NCBI GenBank assembly: GCA_947649125.1
Contig: CANSQL010000024.1
Coordinates: 1-37,687, forward strand
DNA from: an uncultured Erysipelotrichaceae bacterium
GTDB lineage: Bacteria > Bacillota_I > Bacilli_A > Erysipelotrichales > Erysipelotrichaceae
Length of the DNA: 37,687 nt
Direction: 5' to 3'
Under the pieces are notes generated by a model, which was not told where the DNA came from, did no database searches, and saw nothing but the letters and a program-made list of their open reading frames with translations. Below are positions 9,996 to 19,079 of the stretch, one piece after another (positions within the stretch are counted from its first letter, which is position 1; every line of letters begins with the position of its first letter). A program made the translations under genes and the position numbers.

Positions 9996-10768
9996 TAACG
10001 AGAATAATTACGGCATTGGGGATTCTTGCCTTTATCGTACCGGCCTTGTTGTTTGGCGGCTGGCTGTTATTCGCATTGATTTCCTGTATCATTATCGGCG
10101 GCGGCTTAGAATTCTTACATCTGTCGCTCAATCATAAGCGCTGGCCGCTCTTTATCAAGCCGTTTACGATATCATGTGTCTTTATCACTGTGTTTTGTCC
10201 TCATGAGGGCTTGGTCTTACCGCTTATGGGTGTATGTATGCTGCTGTTTTTATCGATTCAAATATTCAGTGAGGCCTTTGATGCGAAGGATGCGTTTCTT
10301 TGTATCGCTTATATCAGCTTCTTTTATATCATTGCGACAAGCTTTCTTCAAATCTATAAGGCTGATGCAATCTATATATGGCTGATTTTGATTGCGACCT
10401 ACAGCTGTGATACGGCTGCTTATTTGATCGGTACATGTATCGGCAGACATAAATTAAATCCGCGTATTTCACCGAATAAAACGATTGAGGGAAGTGTCGG
10501 CGGCTTATTGGTTGCGGCTGTCTGTACGTTCTTATTCAGCTATTATTTTATTGACCAAATGCAGCTTTGGGAAATCGCTGCTGCGGCCGTATTGCTGCCG
10601 ATCAGCGGTCAGCTCGGAGATTTGGCCTTCAGCGCAATCAAGCGTGCTTATGCAATCAAGGACTTTTCATCACTGCTTCCGGGACACGGCGGTATATTAG
10701 ACCGTTTGGATTCATTGATCTTTAATTTTGTTTGCTTTGCGATGATACTGGCGGTGATGGCGATATGA
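9992..10768 (+). CDS. cdsA: Phosphatidate cytidylyltransferase (CDP-diglyceride synthase)
   Basis: CdsA is an integral membrane enzyme that makes CDP-diacylglycerol from phosphatidic acid and CTP, the branch point to all phospholipids. The 258-residue protein is a chain of hydrophobic segments. Near the C-terminus it has the family signature: SAIKRAYAIKDFSSLLPG followed by HGGILDRLDS. The ATG lies in the uppS stop (ATGA), and its own TGA overlaps the dxr start in the same way. Confidence 0.94.
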   Translation: MITRIITALGILAFIVPALLFGGWLLFALISCIIIGGGLEFLHLSLNHKRWPLFIKPFTISCVFITVFCPHEGLVLPLMGVCMLLFLSIQIFSEAFDAKDAFLCIAYISFFYIIATSFLQIYKADAIYIWLILIATYSCDTAAYLIGTCIGRHKLNPRISPNKTIEGSVGGLLVAAVCTFLFSYYFIDQMQLWEIAAAAVLLPISGQLGDLAFSAIKRAYAIKDFSSLLPGHGGILDRLDSLIFNFVCFAMILAVMAI

Positions 10769-11925
10769 AACGACTGTTGTTATTAGGGGCAAGCGGCTCG
10801 ATCGGTCTGCAGACGGTGGATGTCGTATCTCGTCATAGAAATGAGTTTTGTATCATAGGCTTAAGTGTCGGATATCAAATCGATAAGCTTCATGAGCTGT
10901 TAAAGCAGCTTCCTGAGGTAAAGCGCGTCTGTGTTGCCGAAAGCGAACAGCTTGCTTCTTTAAGGAAAATGTATCCTAAGATTCATTTTGAAGCAGGAGA
11001 AAGCGGCTTAGCGGCGCTGTGCGCTTGGGATGAATACGATGTGCTCGTCAATGCATTGGTCGGCTTTCGCGGTCTGATACCTACGCTTACGGCCATTCAG
11101 CATGACAAGGACGTTGCCTTAGCGAACAAGGAAAGCCTTGTGGTCGGCGGTGAGCTTGTCAAGGCGGAGTTGGCAAAGCATTCTTCGAAGCTGTATCCGA
11201 TTGACTCTGAGCATTCCGCAATCTTTCAATGCTTCAAGGGCAATGAGCATCGTGCTGTCGATAAGCTGATCATAACGGCAAGCGGTGGAAGCTTTCGTGA
11301 TTATACACGGGAGCAGCTGCAGGATGTCAGTGTGAAGCAGGCCTTAAGTCATCCGAATTGGAACATGGGAAGTCGTATTACGATTGATTCCGCAACGATG
11401 ATGAACAAAGGCTTTGAGGTGATTGAAGCTCATTATCTGTTTGATATTCCGTATTCTGATATCACCACACTGATTCATCGAGAATCGATCGTTCATTCCA
11501 TGGTGCAGTTTCAAGATCATGCGATATTGGCACAGCTTGGAACACCGGATATGCGTATTCCGATTCAATACGCATTGACCTATCCGCTGCGTGAGAAAAT
11601 TTACGAATCCGAACCGTTGGATTTTAACAAGCTGAGCACGCTGCATTTTCAACCGACGGATCTAAAACGCTATCCGCTGTTGAAAACAGCCTATGAGGTC
11701 GGAGTGCGCAAGGGAAACGGCGGAGCGATCATGAACGGGGCCGATGAAGCTGCGGTAGCCCATTTCCTTGCCGGAAACATAAGCTTTTTAGATATTGAAG
11801 CGGCAGTACAGGGTGCGCTTGAGCATATTGAATATGTAGCGAATGCGACATTATCGGATTTGATTGATGCAGATCGTAATGCCCGTACTTATGTAGACGT
11901 ATTCGCAGAAAGGAAGCATTTATGA
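10765..11925 (+). CDS. dxr: 1-deoxy-D-xylulose-5-phosphate reductoisomerase
   Basis: Dxr commits deoxyxylulose phosphate to the MEP isoprenoid pathway, using NADPH and a divalent metal. The N-terminus LLLGASGSIGLQTVDVV is the NADPH site. Also visible are LANKESLVVGG, the metal-binding PIDSEHSAIFQ, TASGGSFRDY and HPNWNMGSRITIDSATMMNKG (given as WNMGSRITIDSATMMNKG). The frame is open from 10732, but the ATG at 10765 gives the conserved start and the ATGA overlap with cdsA. The result is 386 residues, the usual size. It feeds precursor to UppS, encoded two genes upstream. Confidence 0.96.
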   Translation: MKRLLLLGASGSIGLQTVDVVSRHRNEFCIIGLSVGYQIDKLHELLKQLPEVKRVCVAESEQLASLRKMYPKIHFEAGESGLAALCAWDEYDVLVNALVGFRGLIPTLTAIQHDKDVALANKESLVVGGELVKAELAKHSSKLYPIDSEHSAIFQCFKGNEHRAVDKLIITASGGSFRDYTREQLQDVSVKQALSHPNWNMGSRITIDSATMMNKGFEVIEAHYLFDIPYSDITTLIHRESIVHSMVQFQDHAILAQLGTPDMRIPIQYALTYPLREKIYESEPLDFNKLSTLHFQPTDLKRYPLLKTAYEVGVRKGNGGAIMNGADEAAVAHFLAGNISFLDIEAAVQGALEHIEYVANATLSDLIDADRNARTYVDVFAERKHL

Positions 11926-12962
11926 GCATTATATACTTTATCTTGATATTAAGTGTGATTATTATCATTCATGAACTGGGACATTTATTGACAGCGAAAT
12001 ATTTTAATGTCTACTGTCAGGAATTTTCCATCGGTATGGGTCCTACGATCTATAAGCGTGAGGGAAAGGAAACTGCCTTTTCTGTTCGTGCCTTGCCGTT
12101 GGGCGGATTTGTCTCTATGGCAGGCGAGGAGGGAGTAGATGATGAATCGATTCCCTTTGAGCGCACCTTAAAAGGAATTGCTTGGTGGAAACAGGTCATC
12201 ATTATGGCAGCGGGCGCAATTATGAATGTGCTGTTGGCATGGTTATTGTTTATCGTCGTTACGATGGCTCAGGGTCGTGTCGTATTGCCGAGTGAGCCGA
12301 TTGTCGCAGGCTTTACCGCCGATTCGGCAGCGGAAGCGGCAGGCTTTGAAATCGGTGATCGCATCACCAAAATCACAAGCGGTTCCGAGGTTACCGTTGT
12401 GAATACCTTTGATGATATTACGGAGCATTTCAGCTATTTCCCTAAAACAGAGGCCGTAATTGATGTGGAGCGTGACGGCAAGGCCATACAGCTTACGCTT
12501 TCACCGAAATATAATGAACAAGAGGAGCGCTATTTAGCGGGCTTTGAGGCAAATGTGAATATAAAGGAAATCTCAGCCTTGGAAAGCTTCAAATACGGCA
12601 CAGAACGTATGATTGACGGCTCTACGGCAATATTTCGTTCTCTGTCTAAGCTGATTCGCGGAATCGGACTGGAAAATTTAAGCGGTCCGGTCGGAATCTT
12701 TCAAATAACGGCAGAGACGACACAGAACGGCTTATTACCGGCAATCTCCTTGATTGCGCTGTTGTCGCTGAATATCGGTATCTTTAATTTATTGCCGCTG
12801 CCGATACTAGACGGCGGACGCATCTTTATCACCCTAATTGAAAAAATCAGCGGGCGAACATTGGGAGAGCGTGCAGAAATGATTATCATGATGATCGGTG
12901 TCGTTTTATTGGTGGCGCTGATGGTATTCGCTACGTGGCAGGATATCGTTCGATTATTTTAA
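11922..12962 (+). CDS. rseP: RIP site-2 zinc metalloprotease RseP/RasP
   Basis: This is an intramembrane protease that cuts anti-sigma factors and leftover signal peptides. The zinc site HELGH is at residues 17-21 in the first transmembrane segment. The third metal ligand is in NLLPLPILDGGR near residue 290. A PDZ domain lies between (about residues 120-200, AAEAAGFEIGDRITKI). The length is 346 residues. The start overlaps the dxr stop (ATGA), and a terminator follows. In many Bacillota proS and polC come next; here they do not. Confidence 0.94.
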   Translation: MSIIYFILILSVIIIIHELGHLLTAKYFNVYCQEFSIGMGPTIYKREGKETAFSVRALPLGGFVSMAGEEGVDDESIPFERTLKGIAWWKQVIIMAAGAIMNVLLAWLLFIVVTMAQGRVVLPSEPIVAGFTADSAAEAAGFEIGDRITKITSGSEVTVVNTFDDITEHFSYFPKTEAVIDVERDGKAIQLTLSPKYNEQEERYLAGFEANVNIKEISALESFKYGTERMIDGSTAIFRSLSKLIRGIGLENLSGPVGIFQITAETTQNGLLPAISLIALLSLNIGIFNLLPLPILDGGRIFITLIEKISGRTLGERAEMIIMMIGVVLLVALMVFATWQDIVRLF

Positions 12963-12965
12963 ATG

Positions 12966-13005
12966 AAGCTGAAGGCATTTACTGATAATGTCGACAGCTT
13001 TTTTT
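12966..13005 (+). terminator. Intrinsic terminator after rseP
   Basis: AAGCTG (12966-12971) pairs with CAGCTT (12995-13000). An inner GGCATT/AATGTC helix is separated from it by a 2x2 internal loop, and seven Ts follow. It ends the uppS-rseP unit. The next 250 nt (13006-13252) hold no gene that I can see. Confidence 0.75.
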
Positions 13006-13252
13006 CGGCCTTTATCCGTGGTTAAGTACTTTGATTGAATGAGAATACAGTGATTTATGACAATGATAAAACGGTATCACTCATATGCGTAAAGGTCTCC
13101 GAATCGAAAAAGTATAAATGAGTAAAGGAGTATCAAAGCGAAGCGCTGAAACAAACAGAATAAAAAACTTTCGGCTTGAAAACGCTTCAGCCTCATTTAT
13201 GCTTGTTGAGAGAAAAAATATTTGAAAAACAATAGGAAAGCAGTGGTTTTGA

Positions 13253-13281
13253 TTGCGTTGAGGGGCATTTTATGCTATATT
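13253..13281 (+). promoter_or_regulatory. Promoter upstream of the pre-tig gene
   Basis: TTGCGT (13253-13258), a 17-nt spacer and an extended -10 (TGC TATATT, hexamer 13276-13281) lie 32 nt before the GTG start at 13313. It probably serves the small gene and tig. Confidence 0.6.
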
Positions 13282-13312
13282 ATTATATGTTTGTGTAAGA
13301 AAGGAAGATCGT

Positions 13313-14041
13313 GTGGAATACTATTACGAGGATATCCTGAAGCAGCTTCACAAACTGATGGCAGAGCATAAGGAACAAGAGGCATATGCGATCTTAGAGC
13401 AGGAGCTTTCCATGCCGTATATTCCCAAGGACGTCGAGCCTGAGCTGATTCGGCTTTATAATGAATGCCGCAGTACACTGCGTCGTGACAAGCATCAGCG
13501 CTCCTATGACGAGGAGGATATCGAGGCATTGTTGAACGGCAGTCTTGAGGAACAGTTTATGGCTGTGGAGCTGTTGAAAAAAAGCAATATCCGCAATCAT
13601 TTGAATCAAATAGAGGCGTATTTGTGCAACACACCGCATGTATTGGTAAGCTCATACCTGATCGATGCTTTGATGGAACAGAAAATTGCCGATGAAATCC
13701 ATATGAAATATAATGAGATGGATATCAGCTTTCTGCCGTGTTATATTGAAGCACCGATGCGTGCGAAGGGTGCGATCATCGCCGCAAATGCCTTATGTGA
13801 ATGGTTTGAGGATGAGGATCCGACCTTTCTGAAGCTGTGTATCGAATCATTGATACAAGAGTGCTATCTGCATTTGCCCTTCAATATCGATGAGGATGAG
13901 GGTATTCCGCTGGCCTTATCCGTTGTCTGTTATGTCATGAGGGCAAACGGCGCACAAAAGGAAATTGATGAATTTTTAAGCGATAAGAATTTGGAAGATG
14001 AAAAGGGCTTCGCATTGTTGTTAAATAAGCATGGTATTTAA
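13313..14041 (+). CDS. Helical protein of unknown function upstream of tig (DUF3196-like)
   Basis: The 242-residue, acidic and mostly helical protein has no catalytic motif I recognise. It begins MEYYYEDILKQLHKL from a GTG (13313) placed 5 nt after AAGGAAG. There is no earlier in-frame start with a better ribosome site. Helix pairs such as KEQEAYAILEQELSMPY and MAVELLKKSNIRNHL suggest an alpha-solenoid (TPR-like) scaffold. It reminds me of the DUF3196 family of Mollicutes and Erysipelotrichia, but I cannot confirm that here. It sits 51 nt upstream of tig with no terminator between, so it is likely co-transcribed and may take part in folding or ribosome-linked work. Confidence 0.8.
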   Translation: MEYYYEDILKQLHKLMAEHKEQEAYAILEQELSMPYIPKDVEPELIRLYNECRSTLRRDKHQRSYDEEDIEALLNGSLEEQFMAVELLKKSNIRNHLNQIEAYLCNTPHVLVSSYLIDALMEQKIADEIHMKYNEMDISFLPCYIEAPMRAKGAIIAANALCEWFEDEDPTFLKLCIESLIQECYLHLPFNIDEDEGIPLALSVVCYVMRANGAQKEIDEFLSDKNLEDEKGFALLLNKHGI

Positions 14042-14092
14042 GCATTACATGTTTATGATAAAAAAGAAAAAAGTATACAGGAGGAATAAACA

Positions 14093-15373
14093 ATGAATTC
14101 AAAATGGGAACTGAAGGAGCATTCAACCGGAGATTTGACGGTAAGCGTAGAGGGTGAAACTTGGGAAAAAGCACAGAAGAAGGCATTTGCGAAATTGGCT
14201 AAAAATGTCCAGCTTCCGGGCTTTCGCAAGGGCAAGGTACCCGCAAATGTATTAAAGCGTGCCGTTAATCCGCAAAGTGTGATGTATGAGGCAATCGATG
14301 AAATCGCAAATGATGTATTTTTAGAAGCCGTTAAGGAACAGAATTTGGAAATCGTCGGTAAGGCAAGCTTAGATATCGATGATATCAGTGAGGCTAAGGT
14401 AACGATGAAGTTTACCGTTGCGATCAAGCCTGAGGTTAAGCTTGGGGATTATAAGAATCTGGATGTGAAAAAGGAAGCAGTTACGATTACCGATGATGAA
14501 GTAAATGCACAGATCAAACAGATTCAGGAGCGCAATGCCGACTTTGTGATTCGTGAGGATGATGAAGCGGTTGAAAACGGTGATACTGCGGTAATTGATT
14601 TTGAAGGCAGCAAGGACGGCGTTTTATTTGAGGGCGGAAGCGGTACTTCTTATCCGCTTGAAATCGGCAGCGGTTCCTTTATTCCGGGCTTTGAGGAGCA
14701 GTGCATCGGGATGAAAAAGGGCGAAACAAAGGAAATTACCGTAACCTTCCCTGAGAATTATCAGGCAGCTGAATTGGCCGGTCAAGAGGCTCAGTTCAAG
14801 GTTACCGTTCATGAAATCAAATATAAGCAGCTGAATGACTTTGATGATGAAATGGTAAAGGAACAAAATATTGAGGGTGTGGAAACTGTTGATGCCTTTA
14901 AGGAGTATACATTAAAGAATTTGACTGAGCAGAAGGAGCAGCAGGTTGATGAAGCATTCACTAACGAATTGCTGACTAAGATCGTTGACGGTGCCGAGAT
15001 TGACATTCCGCAGGCAATGATCGATGAAGAGTGCGACGGTCTTGTCAATGATTTTGCGCAGCGTTTAAAAGCACAGGGCTTTGAAATGGATACTTATCTG
15101 AAACTGACAAATATGAGTGAGGAAGCATTGCGTGAGCAGTTCGCGATCGATGCGAAAAATAAGGTTTCTGCACGTTTGGTATTGGAGGCTATCGCTGATG
15201 CGGAAAGCATTGTCATCAGTGAGGATGATATCAACACCGAAATAGAAACGATTGCGAAAACATATAATATGGAAAGTGAACAAGTGAAGCAGTTGATTCC
15301 AAGCGAAAGCGTTTCTTATGACTTAAAGATGCGTAAAGCATTAGAATTGGTGAAAGAAACAGCCGGCAAGTAG
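14093..15373 (+). CDS. tig: Trigger factor (ribosome-associated chaperone/PPIase)
   Basis: Trigger factor meets nascent chains at the ribosome exit tunnel. The ribosome-binding loop signature GFRKGKVP is present near residue 43. The FKBP-type PPIase domain spans about residues 150-245 (ENGDTAVIDFEGSKDG, IPGFEEQCIGMKKGE), and the long helical C-terminal chaperone domain follows. The length of 426 residues is typical. AGGAGG with 8-9 nt spacing sets the ATG at 14093. A terminator follows. clpX, which usually comes next in Bacillota, is missing here. Confidence 0.97.
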   Translation: MNSKWELKEHSTGDLTVSVEGETWEKAQKKAFAKLAKNVQLPGFRKGKVPANVLKRAVNPQSVMYEAIDEIANDVFLEAVKEQNLEIVGKASLDIDDISEAKVTMKFTVAIKPEVKLGDYKNLDVKKEAVTITDDEVNAQIKQIQERNADFVIREDDEAVENGDTAVIDFEGSKDGVLFEGGSGTSYPLEIGSGSFIPGFEEQCIGMKKGETKEITVTFPENYQAAELAGQEAQFKVTVHEIKYKQLNDFDDEMVKEQNIEGVETVDAFKEYTLKNLTEQKEQQVDEAFTNELLTKIVDGAEIDIPQAMIDEECDGLVNDFAQRLKAQGFEMDTYLKLTNMSEEALREQFAIDAKNKVSARLVLEAIADAESIVISEDDINTEIETIAKTYNMESEQVKQLIPSESVSYDLKMRKALELVKETAGK

Positions 15374-15380
15374 TCGCTTA

Positions 15381-15410
15381 AAAGACGCAGGCAAAGGCGG
15401 CGTCTTTTTT
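15381..15410 (+). terminator. Intrinsic terminator after tig
   Basis: AAAGACGC (15381-15388) pairs with GCGTCTTT (15400-15407) across an 11-nt loop, with six Ts at the end. Confidence 0.85.
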
Positions 15411-15442
15411 GGCCTTTATAACAACGAAGGGAGTGCGAAAAA

Positions 15443-17767
15443 ATGAGTGATAATACAAACCAGACAAAACAGCTTCCGCTTGTATGTACCCGCGGTGTAG
15501 TGGTTTTTCCGGAACAGGAAGTCATTATTGATGTGGGCAGAAGCAAGTCGGTACATGCGGTTGAGGATTCGCAAAATGATTATGACGCTAAGATTGTATT
15601 GGTTGCGCAGAAGGAGCTGAATGTTGAAAATCCGACGATTGCGGATCTATATGAATTCGGAACCCTGTGTACGATCAAGCATATCCGCAGAATGGACGGT
15701 TATCTACGGGTAAAGTTTAAGGGTGTGCAGCGTGCGGCAATCATGAATGTGATTGATTCTGCAGTCGGAATGTTGGCTGATATCGAAATTAAAGAGGATA
15801 TTGCAGAAGAATCATTAGAGGAAATTGCTTTAGTGCGTAAAATTGCCAAGCAGTTTGAAAATATGGATATTACCAATGTCAATATACCTAAGGATATGGT
15901 AAATAATTTGGCAAAGGGAGCCAGTGCCGCTCAGATGACGAATATGATCGGTCAGCTCTTTCCTTTTACCTTGGAGCGTAAGCAGGAATTATTAGAGACT
16001 TTGGAAATCAACGAACGTCTGTTAATCATCCTGCAGGAGCTGGAAAGTGAAAAGGAATTGTCATTATTGGAAAACAGAATCAATGAAAAGGTAAAAACAC
16101 GCATTGAGGAAGGGCAGAAGGAATATTATCTGCGTGAAAAGCTCAGAGTGATCAAGGAGGAGCTGGGGGATGTTCCCGATGCGGACAGAGATGCGGATGC
16201 GATTCGCAAGCGTATCGATGAAAACCCATATCCGGAAAATATCAAGGAAAAGCTGCGTGAGGAGCTGGCTCGTTATGAAATGCTGCCGGCCGCAAGCGGA
16301 GAATCCGGGGTCATCAAGACGTATATTGACTGGATGCTGGCTTTACCTTGGTGGGAGGAATCCAAGGACAATGACGATCTTTCAGCGGCGGAACAGGTGT
16401 TGAATGAGGATCATTACGGCTTGGAAAAAATCAAGGAGCGTATCTTGGAGTATTTAGCGGTGAAGCAGATGACAAATTCACTGAAGGCGCCGATATTATG
16501 TCTTGTCGGGCCTCCGGGAGTCGGTAAGACCTCGTTGTCTAAATCCATCGCAAGAGCGTTAAATCGTGAGTTTGTGAAAATCTCTTTGGGCGGTGTCAAG
16601 GATGAAAGTGAAATCCGCGGTCATCGCAGAACGTATTTAGGCTCACTTCCGGGACGCTTTATTCAAGGGATGAAAAAAGCAGGAACGATGAATCCCGTCT
16701 TTTTGATTGATGAAATCGATAAAATGGCTTCGGATTATAAGGGTGATCCGGCAAGCGCCATGCTTGAGGTGCTAGACCCCGAACAAAATGCATTGTTTTC
16801 CGATCATTATTTAGAAGAGCCGTATGACTTAAGCAAAGTGTTGTTTATCGCAACGGCAAATTATTTGGATGATATTCCGACTGCTTTAAGAGATCGTTTG
16901 GAGATCATTCAGCTTTCCTCTTATACAGAACTGGAAAAGCTTCATATCGCTAAGGATCACTTGATTCCCAAGCAGCTGAAGGAAAACGGCTTAAAGACTT
17001 CTCAGTTTAAGCTTGATGAAGATGTGCTGTTGTATTTGATTCGCTATTATACAAGAGAAGCAGGTGTGCGTTCTTTGGAGCGAACAATTGCTACCTTGGC
17101 ACGTAAGAGCGTATTGGCGATATTAAAGGATCATAAGCGTTCGGTGAAAATCACGAAAAAGATGATTCGTGAATGGCTAGGTCATGAAAAATATGATTAC
17201 GGTAAACGAGAAGCGAAAAATCAAGTCGGTACCGTTACCGGCTTGGCATATACGGCCTTCGGCGGCGATGTGCTGCAGGTCGAGGTAACGCATTTTGACG
17301 GTAAGGGCAAGCTTGTGATTACCGGACAATTAGGCGACGTAATGAAGGAAAGTGCTACGATTGCGTATGATTATGTACGTGCCAATGCCCGTAAGTATAA
17401 AATCAAGCCGGAGCTGTTTGAGAAGAACGATATTCATATTCATGTGCCTGAAGGAGCGGTGCCGAAAGACGGACCGAGTGCCGGTGTCACCTTGACGACT
17501 GCGTTGGTTTCTTCCTTAAGCAATGTGAAGGTGAAGGCGGATGTCGCTATGACAGGTGAGGTAACACTTCGCGGTAATGTACTGCCGATCGGCGGCTTAA
17601 AGGAAAAGTCGATGGCGGCACATCGAAGCGGTATCAAAACGGTTGTCATTCCGAAGGCAAACGTAAAGGATATTGATGATATCCCGCAAACGGTCAAGGA
17701 TGCGATTGAATTCGTTCCGGTGGAAAAAATTTCACAGGTATTGGATATCGCGTTAGAGAAGGAATAA
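15443..17767 (+). CDS. lon: ATP-dependent Lon protease
   Basis: Lon is a cytosolic AAA+ serine protease that degrades misfolded and regulatory proteins. The order is an N-terminal substrate domain (residues 1-200), a coiled-coil linker, an AAA+ module with Walker A GPPGVGKTS (Lys362) and Walker B FLIDEIDKM, and a C-terminal protease domain. Its Ser679 (PKDGPSAG) and Lys722 (GGLKEKS) form the catalytic dyad. By residue count these match the E. coli numbering exactly. The 774 residues are normal. The ATG at 15443 follows AAGGGAG. The stop overlaps the engB start by one base, giving the conserved lon-engB pair. Confidence 0.98.
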   Translation: MSDNTNQTKQLPLVCTRGVVVFPEQEVIIDVGRSKSVHAVEDSQNDYDAKIVLVAQKELNVENPTIADLYEFGTLCTIKHIRRMDGYLRVKFKGVQRAAIMNVIDSAVGMLADIEIKEDIAEESLEEIALVRKIAKQFENMDITNVNIPKDMVNNLAKGASAAQMTNMIGQLFPFTLERKQELLETLEINERLLIILQELESEKELSLLENRINEKVKTRIEEGQKEYYLREKLRVIKEELGDVPDADRDADAIRKRIDENPYPENIKEKLREELARYEMLPAASGESGVIKTYIDWMLALPWWEESKDNDDLSAAEQVLNEDHYGLEKIKERILEYLAVKQMTNSLKAPILCLVGPPGVGKTSLSKSIARALNREFVKISLGGVKDESEIRGHRRTYLGSLPGRFIQGMKKAGTMNPVFLIDEIDKMASDYKGDPASAMLEVLDPEQNALFSDHYLEEPYDLSKVLFIATANYLDDIPTALRDRLEIIQLSSYTELEKLHIAKDHLIPKQLKENGLKTSQFKLDEDVLLYLIRYYTREAGVRSLERTIATLARKSVLAILKDHKRSVKITKKMIREWLGHEKYDYGKREAKNQVGTVTGLAYTAFGGDVLQVEVTHFDGKGKLVITGQLGDVMKESATIAYDYVRANARKYKIKPELFEKNDIHIHVPEGAVPKDGPSAGVTLTTALVSSLSNVKVKADVAMTGEVTLRGNVLPIGGLKEKSMAAHRSGIKTVVIPKANVKDIDDIPQTVKDAIEFVPVEKISQVLDIALEKE

Positions 17768-18357
17768 TGATGCAGGTTCAAAAGGCAGAACTGGTAATCA
17801 GTGCTCCCAATCGAGAGTCATGGCCTCAAAGCACACTGCCTGAGCTTGTGCTTGCCGGGCGTTCCAATGTCGGTAAATCAAGCTTTATTAATGCGATAAC
17901 GAATCGTAAGAAACTGGCGTATGTCGGCAATACACCGGGTAAGACAAGGTTATTGAATTTTTTCAATATCAATGATCGATATATGTTTGTCGATGTCCCG
18001 GGGTATGGCTTTGCGAATCTTTCTAAATCTCAGTTGATTGCGTTCGGTGAGATGATGGAGGATTATTTTGCGAATCGTGAACAGAAAAAGGGTTTGTTGA
18101 TGCTGGTCGATGCCAGACATATGCCCAGTGAGGATGATTACGGTATGTTGGAATATGCGCGCTATTATGAAATTCCGGTATGTATCGTCGCAACCAAAAC
18201 GGATAAGGTACTGCCTTCAAAGCGCAGGCATATGATGAATAAGCTCAAAGAGGCGCTTGATTTACGAAGCGATGAAGCACTTATTCCGTTCTCAGCCCAA
18301 ACGAAAGAGGGCGTTGATGAGGTCTGGACAGAAATTATTAAAATCATGGAGGCTTAG
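17767..18357 (+). CDS. engB: Ribosome-biogenesis GTPase EngB (YsxC)
   Basis: This is an essential TRAFAC GTPase for large-subunit assembly. The G motifs are clear: GRSNVGKSS (G1), the TPGKT switch, DVPGYG (G3), TKTDK (G4) and FSAQT (G5). It has 196 residues. Two ATGs are adjacent (17767 and 17770). The first overlaps the lon stop (TAATG) and either could be used. The stop codon lies in the left arm of the following terminator. Confidence 0.95.
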   Translation: MMQVQKAELVISAPNRESWPQSTLPELVLAGRSNVGKSSFINAITNRKKLAYVGNTPGKTRLLNFFNINDRYMFVDVPGYGFANLSKSQLIAFGEMMEDYFANREQKKGLLMLVDARHMPSEDDYGMLEYARYYEIPVCIVATKTDKVLPSKRRHMMNKLKEALDLRSDEALIPFSAQTKEGVDEVWTEIIKIMEA

Positions 18358-18395
18358 TGTGTCGGGGCAATTCCGATGCCTAAGCTTTTTCTTTT
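18352..18395 (+). terminator. Intrinsic terminator after lon-engB
   Basis: GCTTAG (18352-18357) pairs with CTAAGC (18380-18385), with an inner TCGG/CCGA helix, then TTTTTCTTTT. The left arm overlaps the engB stop. It marks the right end of the conserved block before the AT-rich insert. Confidence 0.8.
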
Positions 18396-18565
18396 ACAGG
18401 GGTGAGCCTCTTTTCTGAAAAGATAAATGATAAACGTTATTTTGTTATTGTATGACACAGTATGGGAAGCAGACAGATATATTGATTGAAAAAGAATAAT
18501 TAAAAGAAATGTGCTTAAATAATTAGTATAAGAATGTTATAATTATCTCAAAGAGAGGGATAATT

Positions 18566-18986
18566 ATGATTTTAAGGATATTAGAATCCAATTTAAATTT
18601 GCGTGTTGACAGAAGATACAATAAAAAAAATTCAAATACTAAGTACATATTGAAAAAAGAGGTTGCGGAAGCACAATTAGCATACAAAGATATCGATTTA
18701 TATTGTAATGTGTAGAGATACTTATACACCGGAATATTGTCAATATTACTTTAGTTATCAACAAATTAAAAGCGATTTAGAAGGTAAAAATATGGCTATG
18801 GGAATTAATCTTGAGGAAGGACATAAGGAAAATAGTTATAACAGCTTCTTGGCTATCGATCATATTGCGACAGGCAGTTCGTTATCATATAAAGAAAATC
18901 CTCAATATTCATCTAAGTATAAAGTAGGAGCACCGATAGGAACTCCTAATCATGCATATTTATTTGCTTCTATAGAAACAAAGTGA
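18566..18986 (+). pseudogene. Broken small gene in the AT-rich insert
   Basis: Two short frames look like pieces of one gene. The first (ATG 18566 to TAG 18715, 49 codons) has a plausible -10 (TATAAT, 18538-18543) and a ribosome site AGAGAGGG. The second is open from 18681 in another frame, with an ATG at 18708, and runs to a TGA at 18984-18986. They overlap around 18681-18715, and joining them there by a frameshift would give one protein of about 140 residues. I do not recognise either half. The base composition is AT-rich, as in the following RhuM gene and unlike engB. They could instead be two real small genes. Confidence 0.35.
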
Positions 18987-19079
18987 TAAAGTATTGCTAA
19001 AAGTGATATGGATTGGCAAATCTCCGTTTAGTTAGCTGAGAAAGAAATAGAAAAATTAGAATTATGAGAGGTGTTTAGT

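Noticed and set aside
13177-13190. cre-like TGAAAACGCTTCAG in the rseP-tig gap
   Set aside because: The last three positions break the consensus, and it lies over 60 nt from the promoter at 13253 with no sugar-related gene next to it.
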